The translations under genes and the position numbers were made by a program. From positions 1 to 61,803 of the forward strand of contig JAIDUH010000030.1 in the NCBI GenBank assembly GCA_029060285.1: a stretch of 61,803 nucleotides of DNA. The letters run 5' to 3'. The notes beneath the pieces are model-generated. The model worked only from the letters and a program-made list of their open reading frames with translations. It made no database searches and was not told the DNA's origin. Below are positions 53,189 to 61,803 of this stretch, in pieces (position 1 is the stretch's first letter; the number at the start of each line of letters is the position of its first letter). The stretch comes from Muribaculaceae bacterium. GTDB taxonomy: Bacteria > Bacteroidota > Bacteroidia > Bacteroidales > Muribaculaceae.

Positions 53189-54145
53189 ATGAATAGATTT
53201 TTACTGATTATTATTTTAGGAATTCTCTCTACAGCAAGTGCCGTCGGCAGGGAGACCATCACAGGCACGGTGGTAGACCGCAAAGGGGAACCGATACCTG
53301 GAGTAAAAGTGGAAATTCCGGGATCATCAGAGTTTGTTTTCACTGATCTTGACGGCAAATTTCAGATTATACTTCGTGAGCCGACAAAAAAACTATTGTT
53401 TTCCTATCCTGGCACAGGGGAAATGGCATATAAGGTTAGCCCTGAAATGCACATAGTGCTTGGCAAAGGTATGGCTCAACCGGATAAGAGATTCAGATAC
53501 ATGCTCGATCTCGAAGGGGGCATAGGAATAAAAGGAAGAACCACTATAAAGAGCGGTAACAACATAATCCAAAACATTCAGACATTCCTTCTTACCGGTC
53601 CTATCTACACTTGGGGCTATCAGATAAACAATCATGTTTTTGCCGGCTTAGGTTTCGGAGCTTATCTTGATATTTCAAGATGCCGAGAGATTGAAGAGGG
53701 ACATTCTTATTATGACTCATGGATGAATTTTCCTTTCACAGGAGTTCATGTCCCACTATTCCTGGCAGCACGCTATGACTTTGGACTGACTAAAAAGACT
53801 GCACCATATGTCGATCTCAGAGTTGGATGTATGGGCTTTATTGGCACTGACGGGCATATATGCTCCGCATATCATTATGACTATGACATTTACAACAGTT
53901 CTTACCTTACCGTCACTAAAAGAAATTCCTTTTCTTTTTTCATAGCACCATCAATCGGCTACCGAGTCTCAATCTACAAGAATTTTGGAATGAATTTCGG
54001 CATCAGGTATATGACCGGGATGAGGAACAAGTTACTTGCGGAATCAAGTTTTGATAGTCATTCTGGTTTTAACGAAGAAAAATCATCAATCTTCAAACAA
54101 AGGGCATCTGACATGATCCTATTCAACATAGGATTTGATTTTTAA
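53189..54145 (+). CDS. Outer membrane beta-barrel protein with N-terminal carboxypeptidase-regulatory-like domain
   Basis: 318 aa; signal peptide; TITGTVVDRKGEPIPGVKVEIPGSSEFVFTDLDGKFQI; amphipathic barrel-like C-terminal region ending in F. Confidence 0.7.
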   Translation: MNRFLLIIILGILSTASAVGRETITGTVVDRKGEPIPGVKVEIPGSSEFVFTDLDGKFQIILREPTKKLLFSYPGTGEMAYKVSPEMHIVLGKGMAQPDKRFRYMLDLEGGIGIKGRTTIKSGNNIIQNIQTFLLTGPIYTWGYQINNHVFAGLGFGAYLDISRCREIEEGHSYYDSWMNFPFTGVHVPLFLAARYDFGLTKKTAPYVDLRVGCMGFIGTDGHICSAYHYDYDIYNSSYLTVTKRNSFSFFIAPSIGYRVSIYKNFGMNFGIRYMTGMRNKLLAESSFDSHSGFNEEKSSIFKQRASDMILFNIGFDF

Positions 54146-54176
54146 TCCCTAATCTTTTCATTTTATCAATTAAGTA

Positions 54177-55289
54177 ATGAACATCAATAAGATACTCAGT
54201 CGATTAGCGACCATTAGCCTGATATTTGCACTATATTCATGTGCTGATGACAATTATTACGACATGGGAGGGATTGACACCAAGCGTGTCGCCTTTACAG
54301 CCATCAACCGCGACTTAGCCAATGAAGCGGAATCCTCTATTTATAGGGATTATTATGATCTTCCGGATCGCGACATTACATTCCCAATCAAAGTATTCAA
54401 GAATCAAATATTCAATGGTGAAGAATCCGTCTTAGGAGAATACTCAATTAACTTACGGAAAGAGTCAGAGATATGGTCTGGAGGATACAACGAGATTGTC
54501 ATAACGTTTATCCCGAGTCATTCTGAAGAGAAAGAAGCTACATTTACAATGCCTGACGGTTCCGTCTATTCAGTCACCTCAGAAAATCCCACCATAATTT
54601 GGACTCCTGACTCGACTATGGGCCAAAATGCATTTTCTTGGGTTGGAGAATCTTATATAAAAGCAGAAAGTAGATATACAATAGGGAAGACCCAATATCA
54701 CAACGTAGGATATGTATATGTGAATTTCAACACTAACCTGAGATTCAATAAAACTGTAGGTAAATGGTTTGAGTCATACTGGGCAAACGGAGATCCATTG
54801 ACCGCCAAATCTTATGTAAAATTCACTGCAGAAAATCTCACTGTCGGCAGCAGTGACAGAGGCACCTCATCAAACCGACTTTTCCCCGAAACAGAAATAA
54901 CACGAAATGATCAATTTACCATTCAATACATAGGATATGATGGAGGGCATAGAGTATATAATAAGACTCTGACAAAAAATGATTTCTTAGCATTAGGAGG
55001 AAGTGACATCCGTTTTACGTTCCTTCCAGAGGAAGGACAGAAAGAGATGATTTTGAGCCTGCCTGATGGACAACGGATCACCTTGACTATCGACAATCCA
55101 TCCTACATATGGCATGTCAGCCGTGAAGATATAAACAATTACTATTATTACAGCACCATTTATGGACAATCTATATATATAAAAGATGGATTTAACATAG
55201 AAGGAGAAGGTGAAATTGAAATGATGTCCATGACGGAAATATGGTATGACAAGGAGACCGGAAGATTCCGTTCTGATTATTGGCTGTAA
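54177..55289 (+). CDS. Lipoprotein of unknown function with internal duplication
   Basis: 370 aa; lipobox LIFALYSCADD; repeated motif EKEATFTMPDGSVYSVTSENPTIIWTPD / QKEMILSLPDGQRITLTIDNPSYIWHVS. Confidence 0.65.
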   Translation: MNINKILSRLATISLIFALYSCADDNYYDMGGIDTKRVAFTAINRDLANEAESSIYRDYYDLPDRDITFPIKVFKNQIFNGEESVLGEYSINLRKESEIWSGGYNEIVITFIPSHSEEKEATFTMPDGSVYSVTSENPTIIWTPDSTMGQNAFSWVGESYIKAESRYTIGKTQYHNVGYVYVNFNTNLRFNKTVGKWFESYWANGDPLTAKSYVKFTAENLTVGSSDRGTSSNRLFPETEITRNDQFTIQYIGYDGGHRVYNKTLTKNDFLALGGSDIRFTFLPEEGQKEMILSLPDGQRITLTIDNPSYIWHVSREDINNYYYYSTIYGQSIYIKDGFNIEGEGEIEMMSMTEIWYDKETGRFRSDYWL

Positions 55290-55314
55290 ATCACATTTTT
55301 GACAACAAAATAAT

Positions 55315-55956
55315 ATGAAACATAAACGAATAATATTATCGTTGGCGCTCATGCTTGGGGTGCTGAGTGTCCACGCACAGGAATGGCGCGGTTTTCTGGA
55401 AATATTTGCCGGTATCGGACCTGTGAAATCCAACATCACCCTGCAAAGCGACAGGATAGATAACGTATGGAATCCTCTTTCATTTGGACTTAACTATACG
55501 ATGGGGGTCAAGGTATGGGATCAACTTTATGCCGGTGTCGGCATTGGAGGATACACTGCATATGTAACTTACAACTACAAGGATATGAGCAACTACGGAT
55601 ACTCTTTCCCATCATTATATTTCCCGGTATTTGCAAATGTAAGGTGGATCCCAAATACAGCTAAGAGAATCAACCCATATGCTGATATCAAAATCGGCTA
55701 TCAAATGGGAACAGAATTAGAGGATAACTCTATCTGGGGTATCAGAGATAGCGACTGCTATATGGAACATAAAAACGGAGTCTTTCTTCAACCCGGATTA
55801 GGATTGAGGATTGGTAAAGACTCCGCTTTTAATATAGGAATAGCTTATAATGTGTTTATGAATAGGGATTATATTGCTACGAATGGACCTACTATAGTTG
55901 AAAGAATCAGCAAAAACCACGGAAGCTTTATGCTCACGTTTGGAGCTGATTTTTGA
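55315..55956 (+). CDS. Small outer membrane beta-barrel protein
   Basis: 213 aa; signal peptide; barrel-like alternation ending GSFMLTFGADF; resembles the barrel part of 53189..54145. Confidence 0.65.
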   Translation: MKHKRIILSLALMLGVLSVHAQEWRGFLEIFAGIGPVKSNITLQSDRIDNVWNPLSFGLNYTMGVKVWDQLYAGVGIGGYTAYVTYNYKDMSNYGYSFPSLYFPVFANVRWIPNTAKRINPYADIKIGYQMGTELEDNSIWGIRDSDCYMEHKNGVFLQPGLGLRIGKDSAFNIGIAYNVFMNRDYIATNGPTIVERISKNHGSFMLTFGADF

Positions 55957-58272
55957 TTAGTAGCGGTCGCGGGTGATAATGGTGTCTTTCCAAATGTGGT
56001 CTTTTGGGAAGGGTTGGCTGCCCCAGGCTTTCTGGTTGGTCCAGGGCTGGGGAGCGTCGCTCCAGAAGGGATGCGTTGCCGGCAGACCCAGTGGAAGGAG
56101 TGAGAGGGAGGTCATGTAGAGCGAGCCGTTGTTTGTGTACCAGTCAGCTATGTTGGGTTGGCGTCCGGCAAAGCCAATTGTCAAGTATCCTCCTTCATTG
56201 AAATTTTCTTTGCCATCATACATATTATGCATCACTTTGGTAAGTGCAGAACGTACTTGCCCATTGGTCAGACCTTCGGGAAGTTTCTCGTATAATGCCA
56301 TAAGAGCAAGAGGTTGCATAGTCGCCATTCGGTATGGTATCGAGCGTCCAAACACAGGGAATGTCCCTTCAGGAGAGATAAAACGTTCGAGGACAATGCT
56401 ATATTTCTGAGCACGTCTGAGGGCTCGCTCGTAATATTTGCCATAATCGATACGGTTCCACTTTCCGGCATCCTGCATTGCTTTCAGAGTCTCGAGATAC
56501 ATCGGATGGAACACGTAGCTGCTGTAGTAGTCGAAGGCAAAATCAGGTCCGTCGGCATACCAACCGTCACCGGCATACCATTCCTCCACCTTACGGACGG
56601 CAGAGTTAACACGGTATTCATCGCAATCAGCACCGGATTTGGCAAGGAAACTCTCAATGAGAGCGGAGAAGAGAAGCCAGTTGGTATAAGGGGGATCAAT
56701 ATGGCGGATATTTATGAAATTCTTGATATAGCGGTCTTTTGTAGTCTGGTCGAGAGGCATCCAAAGAGCGTCATAGGCGCGGAGGAAGGATTCTGCAATA
56801 TAGGCGGCATCCACCATCACCTGTCCCTCACCACCCCATAAAAGACAGTCGGGACTTTCAGGGTCAACAGCATTGGCATAACTTTTCAAAGCCCATTCAC
56901 GGAGTTGCCTACGCATTTTTCCTTCCTCAGTGTCATCATCAGGGAGAGCAAGCCAAGGAGCGATACCTGCCATAAGACGGCCAAATGCTTCCATATATGT
57001 CACCTTTTTATTTCGACCATCCCAATTGGGACTTACCTCTACAAGCATATCTTTCTGCAGCTCCCCATTTGCCATCTTACTAAGTATGGGAGCAGCCATA
57101 TCATATGCCATCTTAGCCCAGTAGGCACGATCCTCATTGCTCTCCTTTTCGAGCATTCTGACGTATTCACTTGCTGCGAGAAGGAATGCTCCCGTGCCAA
57201 AGTTGCTTGTCGAATTGCGGTCAACGACCTGTCCCGGGATTGCCTTCTCCCCTATCGGCTGTACATAGCCTACCGAGCCATCTTTCTGAAGAGCTGTCTT
57301 AGAGAGATAGTTCCATCCTTTCTTCGCGGCTTCAAGGTATTTAGGATCTTTGAGATAACCATTATTTATGCCACAAAGAAGCCCATAGGTGAAAAATGCG
57401 GTTCCACTTGTTTCCGGACCAGGGGCATGCTCCTCGTCATACATGGAGCGACTCCAATAGCCATCAGGTTGCTGGCAAGCCACTACGGCCTCAGCCATAC
57501 CTTTATATTTATCTTCGAAAAATTTGCGATGTTCCCAGTCGGCTGGAGCATCTTTCAGCACCTTTGCCAGACCGGCAAGCACCCAGCCGTCGCCGCGCGC
57601 CCAGAAGTCTTTCTTTCCGTTGGCACTTTTATGTTTAGGATATACGTACTTGGCATCGCGATAATAGAGTTTTTCCTCAGGATCATACATTATTGTATCG
57701 CTGACCTGAATGTATTCGTAAAGTTTGTCGAGATACTTCTTATTTCCGGTGATTTTATGGAGTTTTGTCATCACCGGCATCACCATATAGAGGCCGTCAG
57801 CCCACCACCAATAGTCGTTCTGAGGGGTAGACATCTGATATTCCATCACTTCTTTAGCGCGACGAATTCTCTTGTCGTCAGGAAGGATATTATATAGGTC
57901 GGCATAAGTCTGGAAGCAGACTTGCCAATCTCCAAACATGACGTAATCATCCCCCTCTCCATAATGATCATATTTCCATTTAGAACGATCCTTACCTTTG
58001 GCGCCCTGCCAGCCATTGTGCTCAGCCCACCGTTCGGAGTATTCCTTCCATTCAGGATTTCCGGTAAGGAAGAAAGCCTCCATATTTCCTGTATGATAGG
58101 CTGCATTGTCCCAAAAGGCATTAGTTTCAGGAGAATGCGTGGTTTGCCAATGGTTGTTGACCTTAGTGATAATATCACGGACAGCCTTTGACTCCTTAGT
58201 CACTGCGGCAGATACAGAAAAAGCACTTCCTGCTAAAAGAGCCACTACAATGAGCAATGTCTTGAATTTCAT
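55957..58272 (-). CDS. GH105/GH88-like unsaturated uronyl hydrolase fused to a DUF2264 (GH154-like) domain
   Basis: 771 aa; N-terminal GH105-like (YWWWADGLYMVMPVMTKLHKITG, FWARGDGWVLAGLAKVL, SGTAFFTYGLLCGIN); C-terminal DUF2264-like (YMEAFGRLMAGIAPWLALPDDDTEEG, NWLLFSALIESFL, DGWYADGPDFAFDYYSSYVFHPMYLETL). Confidence 0.88.
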   Translation of the reverse strand: MKFKTLLIVVALLAGSAFSVSAAVTKESKAVRDIITKVNNHWQTTHSPETNAFWDNAAYHTGNMEAFFLTGNPEWKEYSERWAEHNGWQGAKGKDRSKWKYDHYGEGDDYVMFGDWQVCFQTYADLYNILPDDKRIRRAKEVMEYQMSTPQNDYWWWADGLYMVMPVMTKLHKITGNKKYLDKLYEYIQVSDTIMYDPEEKLYYRDAKYVYPKHKSANGKKDFWARGDGWVLAGLAKVLKDAPADWEHRKFFEDKYKGMAEAVVACQQPDGYWSRSMYDEEHAPGPETSGTAFFTYGLLCGINNGYLKDPKYLEAAKKGWNYLSKTALQKDGSVGYVQPIGEKAIPGQVVDRNSTSNFGTGAFLLAASEYVRMLEKESNEDRAYWAKMAYDMAAPILSKMANGELQKDMLVEVSPNWDGRNKKVTYMEAFGRLMAGIAPWLALPDDDTEEGKMRRQLREWALKSYANAVDPESPDCLLWGGEGQVMVDAAYIAESFLRAYDALWMPLDQTTKDRYIKNFINIRHIDPPYTNWLLFSALIESFLAKSGADCDEYRVNSAVRKVEEWYAGDGWYADGPDFAFDYYSSYVFHPMYLETLKAMQDAGKWNRIDYGKYYERALRRAQKYSIVLERFISPEGTFPVFGRSIPYRMATMQPLALMALYEKLPEGLTNGQVRSALTKVMHNMYDGKENFNEGGYLTIGFAGRQPNIADWYTNNGSLYMTSLSLLPLGLPATHPFWSDAPQPWTNQKAWGSQPFPKDHIWKDTIITRDRY

Positions 58273-58356
58273 GATTATTAGTTATGATTCGATTAAATAC
58301 TATAATGCAAAATTAATAAAAAAATTTTTCATATCATAAGACAAATCGATAATATT

Positions 58357-58374
58357 TTTCACAAAATTGTGAAA
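58357..58374. promoter_or_regulatory. 18-bp palindromic candidate operator of the toxin-antitoxin promoter
   Basis: TTTCACAA-AA-TTGTGAAA, overlapping the expected -33 position. Confidence 0.6.
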
Positions 58375-58390
58375 TGTCATTTTTTTTTTA

Positions 58391-58398
58391 TATCTTTG
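58391..58398 (+). promoter_or_regulatory. Candidate -7 element (TATCTTTG) of the toxin-antitoxin operon
   Basis: TAnnTTTG match 17 bp upstream of the toxin ATG. Confidence 0.6.
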
Positions 58399-58415
58399 CA
58401 TAATATTTTCCGACT

Positions 58416-58733
58416 ATGATAGTAACTTTTGAGAAAAAATATTTACAAGAGCTTTTTGAGATTGGACGGTGTTCGGATAAGAAACATCGCTTTCAACCTC
58501 AAATAATAAAGAACTATCGCAAACGCATAGAGCAACTGCAATCCGCTCCCAATACAGAAACTCTTTACCAGTTTAAATCATTGAATTTTGAATCTTTAAA
58601 AGGAGAAAAGGCCGGTTTATTTTCTATAAGAGTCAATGACCAAAACCGAATAGAATTTACTATTAATAAGCAAACAGAACAACCGCTTTTGACAATTTGC
58701 TGCATTGAGGAGCTTACTAATCATTATGAATAA
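58416..58733 (+). CDS. higB: HigB-like (RelE superfamily) toxin
   Basis: 105 aa; NYRKRIEQLQSAPNTETLYQFKSLNFESLKGEKAGLFSIRVNDQNRIEF; followed directly by a HigA-like antitoxin. Confidence 0.9.
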   Translation: MIVTFEKKYLQELFEIGRCSDKKHRFQPQIIKNYRKRIEQLQSAPNTETLYQFKSLNFESLKGEKAGLFSIRVNDQNRIEFTINKQTEQPLLTICCIEELTNHYE

Positions 58734-58766
58734 AATAAGATATTAATACTTTAACATTTATATAAA

Positions 58767-59081
58767 ATGACAACAAAAAATATCATCACTCCCGAGCCAA
58801 CCCATCCCGGTGAGTTTTTAAGGGAGGAAATTGAATATAGAGGTATCACCCAAACAAAATTGGCTAATGATATTGGAGTAAAAGTTTCTCTGCTAAACGA
58901 ACTGATTAACGGGAAGCGGGATTTTACCATAGAATATGCCATGATGATTGAGGCAGCTTTGGGAATTGATGCAGATTTCTGGATCAATCAGCAAGCAAGC
59001 TATAATAAATCAAAAGCAACTCATGACACATCGTTCATGGCAAAACTTGCACATATCCGGCAAATAGCAGCTGCCCTTTGA
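58767..59081 (+). CDS. higA: HigA-like antitoxin (XRE-type HTH)
   Basis: 104 aa; EPTHPGEFLREEIEYRGITQTKLANDIGVKVSLLNELINGKRDFTIEYAMMIEAALGIDADFW. Confidence 0.93.
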   Translation: MTTKNIITPEPTHPGEFLREEIEYRGITQTKLANDIGVKVSLLNELINGKRDFTIEYAMMIEAALGIDADFWINQQASYNKSKATHDTSFMAKLAHIRQIAAAL

Positions 59082-59138
59082 AATCGCTGCCTTGTCAATA
59101 ATTAACTTGAATTTTTAATCATAATCTTTAACAATATC

Positions 59139-60617
59139 ATGAATTCAAACAACAATCAAGGCAGCAAAGCCTATCTTTTCGGCATTGTGCTCGTAGCAGT
59201 GCTCGGCGGTCTGCTTTTCGGATATGACACAGCAGTAATATCCGGAGCAGAAAAAGGCCTACAGGCTTTCTTTCTCGGTGCAAAGGACTTCGTCTACACC
59301 GACACAATCCACGGCATCACATCTTCCAGTGCCCTATTGGGCTGTATAATCGGGTCAGCCATCTCGGGCTTGATCGCGACACGTCTCGGACGCAAGATGG
59401 CACTCTTCGTAGCTGGCGTATTCTTTTTCATTTCAGCACTTGGATCATACTATCCTGAATTTCTTATCCATGAATACGGCAAGCCATGCTTCCACCTGCT
59501 CATCACTTTCAACGTCTACCGAATCATCGGCGGTATCGGTGTAGGTCTGGCATCTGCCATCTGCCCTATGTATATCGCGGAGGTGGCTCCTTCAAATATG
59601 CGCGGCACACTCGTATCCTGGAACCAGTTTGCCATCATCTTCGGTCAGTTGGTAGTATACTTTGTCAACTTCCTTATCCTTGGCGAGCACACACAACCCA
59701 TCATCGAAAAAATCAGCGAGACCATATATCAGGTACATTCCAGCTCCGACCTTTGGACCATTCAGACCGGCTGGCGCTACATGTTCGGCTCGGAGGCATA
59801 CGTAGCCGGCATCTTTACATTCCTTGTTTGCCTTGTTCCTGAATCTCCGCGTTATCTTGCGATGGTAGGCAAGGATGCCCAGGCACTCAAAGTGCTCACC
59901 AAGATCAACGGAAGTGCAAAAGCAAAGGAAATCCTTCAGAACATCAAGGAGACTGTCACCGTACAGAGCGAAAAGCTTTTCTCTTTCGGCGTCATGGTAG
60001 TATTCATTGGCGTAATGCTTTCAGTATTCCAGCAGGCAGTCGGTATCAATGCTGTGCTTTACTATGCTCCACGAATCTTCGAATCGATGAACATGGGCAA
60101 TCCTATGGTGCAGACAGTCATCATGGGTATCGTCAACATAGCATTCACACTCGTCGCTGTATTCACTGTTGAGAAACTTGGACGTAAGCCACTTCTGATC
60201 TGGGGCTCGATAGGCATGGCAATAGGAGCGCTTGGCGTAGCTCTCGCCAACCTTGTAGAACTACCTGCACTTTTCCCTGTAGTGAGCATCATGGTTTACT
60301 CTGCATCATTCATGTTCTCTTGGGGACCTATCTGCTGGGTTCTTATTTCGGAAATCTTCCCCAACACCATCCGCTCTCAAGCAGTGGCAATCGCAGTTGC
60401 ATTCCAATGGATATTCAACTTCATCGTCAGCAGCACATTCGTGCCAATCTACAATATGAGCATGGGCGATATGGGACAACGTTTCGGACACTTCTTCGCA
60501 TATGCTATGTATGGTGTGATTTGCGTCATCGCCGCTTGGTTTGTAGCTAAGCTCGTGCCTGAGACTAAGGGCAAGACGCTTGAAAACATGACAGCACTCT
60601 GGAAGAAAAGGAAATAA
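59139..60617 (+). CDS. xylE: MFS sugar porter, XylE-like D-xylose/H+ symporter
   Basis: 492 aa; ALLGGLLFGYDTAVISGA-type motif, IGGIGVGLASAICPMYIAEVAPSNMRGTLVSWNQFAIIFGQLVVYFVN, VPESPRYL, QQAVGINAVLYYAPRIFE, FSWGPICWVLISEIFPNTIRSQAVAIAVAFQW. Confidence 0.92.
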   Translation: MNSNNNQGSKAYLFGIVLVAVLGGLLFGYDTAVISGAEKGLQAFFLGAKDFVYTDTIHGITSSSALLGCIIGSAISGLIATRLGRKMALFVAGVFFFISALGSYYPEFLIHEYGKPCFHLLITFNVYRIIGGIGVGLASAICPMYIAEVAPSNMRGTLVSWNQFAIIFGQLVVYFVNFLILGEHTQPIIEKISETIYQVHSSSDLWTIQTGWRYMFGSEAYVAGIFTFLVCLVPESPRYLAMVGKDAQALKVLTKINGSAKAKEILQNIKETVTVQSEKLFSFGVMVVFIGVMLSVFQQAVGINAVLYYAPRIFESMNMGNPMVQTVIMGIVNIAFTLVAVFTVEKLGRKPLLIWGSIGMAIGALGVALANLVELPALFPVVSIMVYSASFMFSWGPICWVLISEIFPNTIRSQAVAIAVAFQWIFNFIVSSTFVPIYNMSMGDMGQRFGHFFAYAMYGVICVIAAWFVAKLVPETKGKTLENMTALWKKRK

Positions 60618-60646
60618 CAATCATTAACCATGAACTATAAATTATG

Positions 60647-60674
60647 AACGATTAACGATCAATGATCGATGATC
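60647..60674. repeat. 7-bp-period array (AACGATC family) downstream of the XylE-like gene
   Basis: aacgatt aacgatc aatgatc gatgatc. Confidence 0.75.
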
Positions 60675-60757
60675 TTCTATATAATAAGACCTCGGAGGCA
60701 ATACTTCCGGGGTTTTATTCGTTCATACAATAATAATATTTACTAATACATTTGACA

Positions 60758-61603
60758 ATGAAACATTTTGGAGTAATCTACAATAAGATTCATAATGCAG
60801 CAGCCATTGCTTTCGCGGCAGTGATTATGATGCCGGCTTTCCATTCTTGTAATACTGGGAAAGATGAGCCGAAGATGCCGACTCCGGATATTCCAGGGAA
60901 ACCGGAAGCCACTCATTATGAAGGGCTGGAAAATGTTGTGATTCCTTCTGGTCTGGCATCGCAAATAAAAGAATATACCGGATTCACGCTATCTTTTAAT
61001 AAAGAGAACAGGACGCCAAATTATGTGGCATGGGAGCTTCTTGGCACTGAAGTAGGAGGAAGCGTGAGCCGTTCTGATTATTTCTGGCCTGACAACGAAT
61101 TAGAGGGATGCACAAAGCACTCTGACTATACCGGATCCGGGTATGACCGAGGCCATATGTGTCCTGCAGCAGACCAGAAATGGAGTGAAGAAGCTATGAA
61201 CGATTGCTTCGTAATGGCTAATATGTGTCCGCAGCTTCATGACCTCAATGCAGGAGCATGGGAGACTCTTGAAAGCAAGGAACGAATATGGGCCAAGCGG
61301 GACTCGGCAGTGATGATTATTGCCGGACCTATATATACTGATGGAGAAACTTATATCGAAAAATCCAAAGTAAGAGTCCCGGATGCTTTCTTTAAGGTAT
61401 TAATAGCTCCATATCTTGATGAGCCGAGAGGAATCGCGTTCGTATATCCGCATATGAAATGCCAAGGCAATATGCAAGATTATGCCACAACAATCGATGA
61501 AGTGGAGAAAATTACAGGTTTTGACTTCTTCTCTTCCCTTCCCGATGAACTTGAGACCAAGCTTGAATCTTCGTATTCCTTCACTGACTGGAACAGGCAA
61601 TAA
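60758..61603 (+). CDS. DNA/RNA non-specific endonuclease (NUC family), predicted lipoprotein
   Basis: ORF listed from 60752 (TTG); ATG at 60758; lipobox PAFHSCNTG; active-site motif SGYDRGHMCPAADQKWS and NDCFVMANMCPQLHDLNAGAWETLE. Confidence 0.92.
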   Translation: MKHFGVIYNKIHNAAAIAFAAVIMMPAFHSCNTGKDEPKMPTPDIPGKPEATHYEGLENVVIPSGLASQIKEYTGFTLSFNKENRTPNYVAWELLGTEVGGSVSRSDYFWPDNELEGCTKHSDYTGSGYDRGHMCPAADQKWSEEAMNDCFVMANMCPQLHDLNAGAWETLESKERIWAKRDSAVMIIAGPIYTDGETYIEKSKVRVPDAFFKVLIAPYLDEPRGIAFVYPHMKCQGNMQDYATTIDEVEKITGFDFFSSLPDELETKLESSYSFTDWNRQ

Positions 61604-61666
61604 TAATCTTGAAGAGCAGATTAGTGAGAGTCGGGAAATAAAATTTGCAAAAAAATTCAAGAAAAA

Positions 61667-61698
61667 TTTGCAAGTTTCAAAATTTCTTACTAACTTTG
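61667..61698 (+). promoter_or_regulatory. Candidate promoter of tRNA-Ser
   Basis: TTTG (61667..61670) - 20 bp - TAACTTTG (61691..61698), 29 bp before the tRNA. Confidence 0.65.
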
Positions 61699-61727
61699 CA
61701 CCGCAAATGAGGAAAATACCTCTAATT

Positions 61728-61803
61728 GGTGAGGTGGGTGAGTGGCTGAAACCACCAGTTTGCTAAACTGACGTAGGAGTAATCCTACCACGAGTTCGAA
61801 TCT
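61728..61803 (+). tRNA. tRNA-Ser (anticodon GCT), truncated by the window end
   Basis: GGTGAGGTGGGTGAGTGGCTGAAACCACCAGTTTGCTAAACTGACGTAGGAGTAATCCTACCACGAGTTCGAATCT: class II long variable arm (TAGGA-GTAA-TCCTA), anticodon loop TTGCTAA, T-loop GTTCGAATC. Confidence 0.92.

Noticed and set aside
60747-60754. TACATTTG as a -7 promoter for the nuclease gene
   Set aside because: It touches the start codon region, leaving no room for a transcript leader.
61482-61766. 94-aa + ORF overlapping the nuclease 3' end and tRNA-Ser
   Set aside because: Runs out of frame through the nuclease and into the tRNA; no domain support.

Overview
The window looks like a Bacteroidales (Muribaculaceae/Bacteroides-type) polysaccharide utilization locus for complex, heavily decorated xylan. 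Most of it lies on the minus strand. It contains two tandem SusC/SusD pairs, a DUF1735-like surface lipoprotein, two GH10 xylanases (one with a tandem CBM insertion), a GH5, a CE1 esterase, a CE6 esterase, a CE6-GH97 fusion, a second GH97, two GH31, a GH95, four GH43, a GH127, a GPH-type oligosaccharide symporter, a hybrid two-component regulator (HTCS) and a divergent GH115. Flanking genes are a three-gene envelope cassette of unknown function, a GH105-DUF2264 fusion, a HigBA-type toxin-antitoxin, a XylE-like MFS transporter, a NUC-type endonuclease and a truncated tRNA-Ser(GCT). The features that looked least explained are: (i) many short-period intergenic tandem arrays (7, 9 and 10 bp units), several overlapping stop codons, with related unit families recurring at different loci; (ii) a CE6-GH97 fusion; (iii) an uncharacterised C-terminal module shared by a CE6 and a GH5 protein, plus a short C-terminal tag on three neighbouring secreted proteins; (iv) repeated hairpin elements placed at the same position upstream of both GH31 genes; (v) a perfect 52-bp palindrome and an intrinsic terminator in the HTCS/PUL intergenic region. 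All calls are by eye from sequence and the supplied ORF track; no database search was run.
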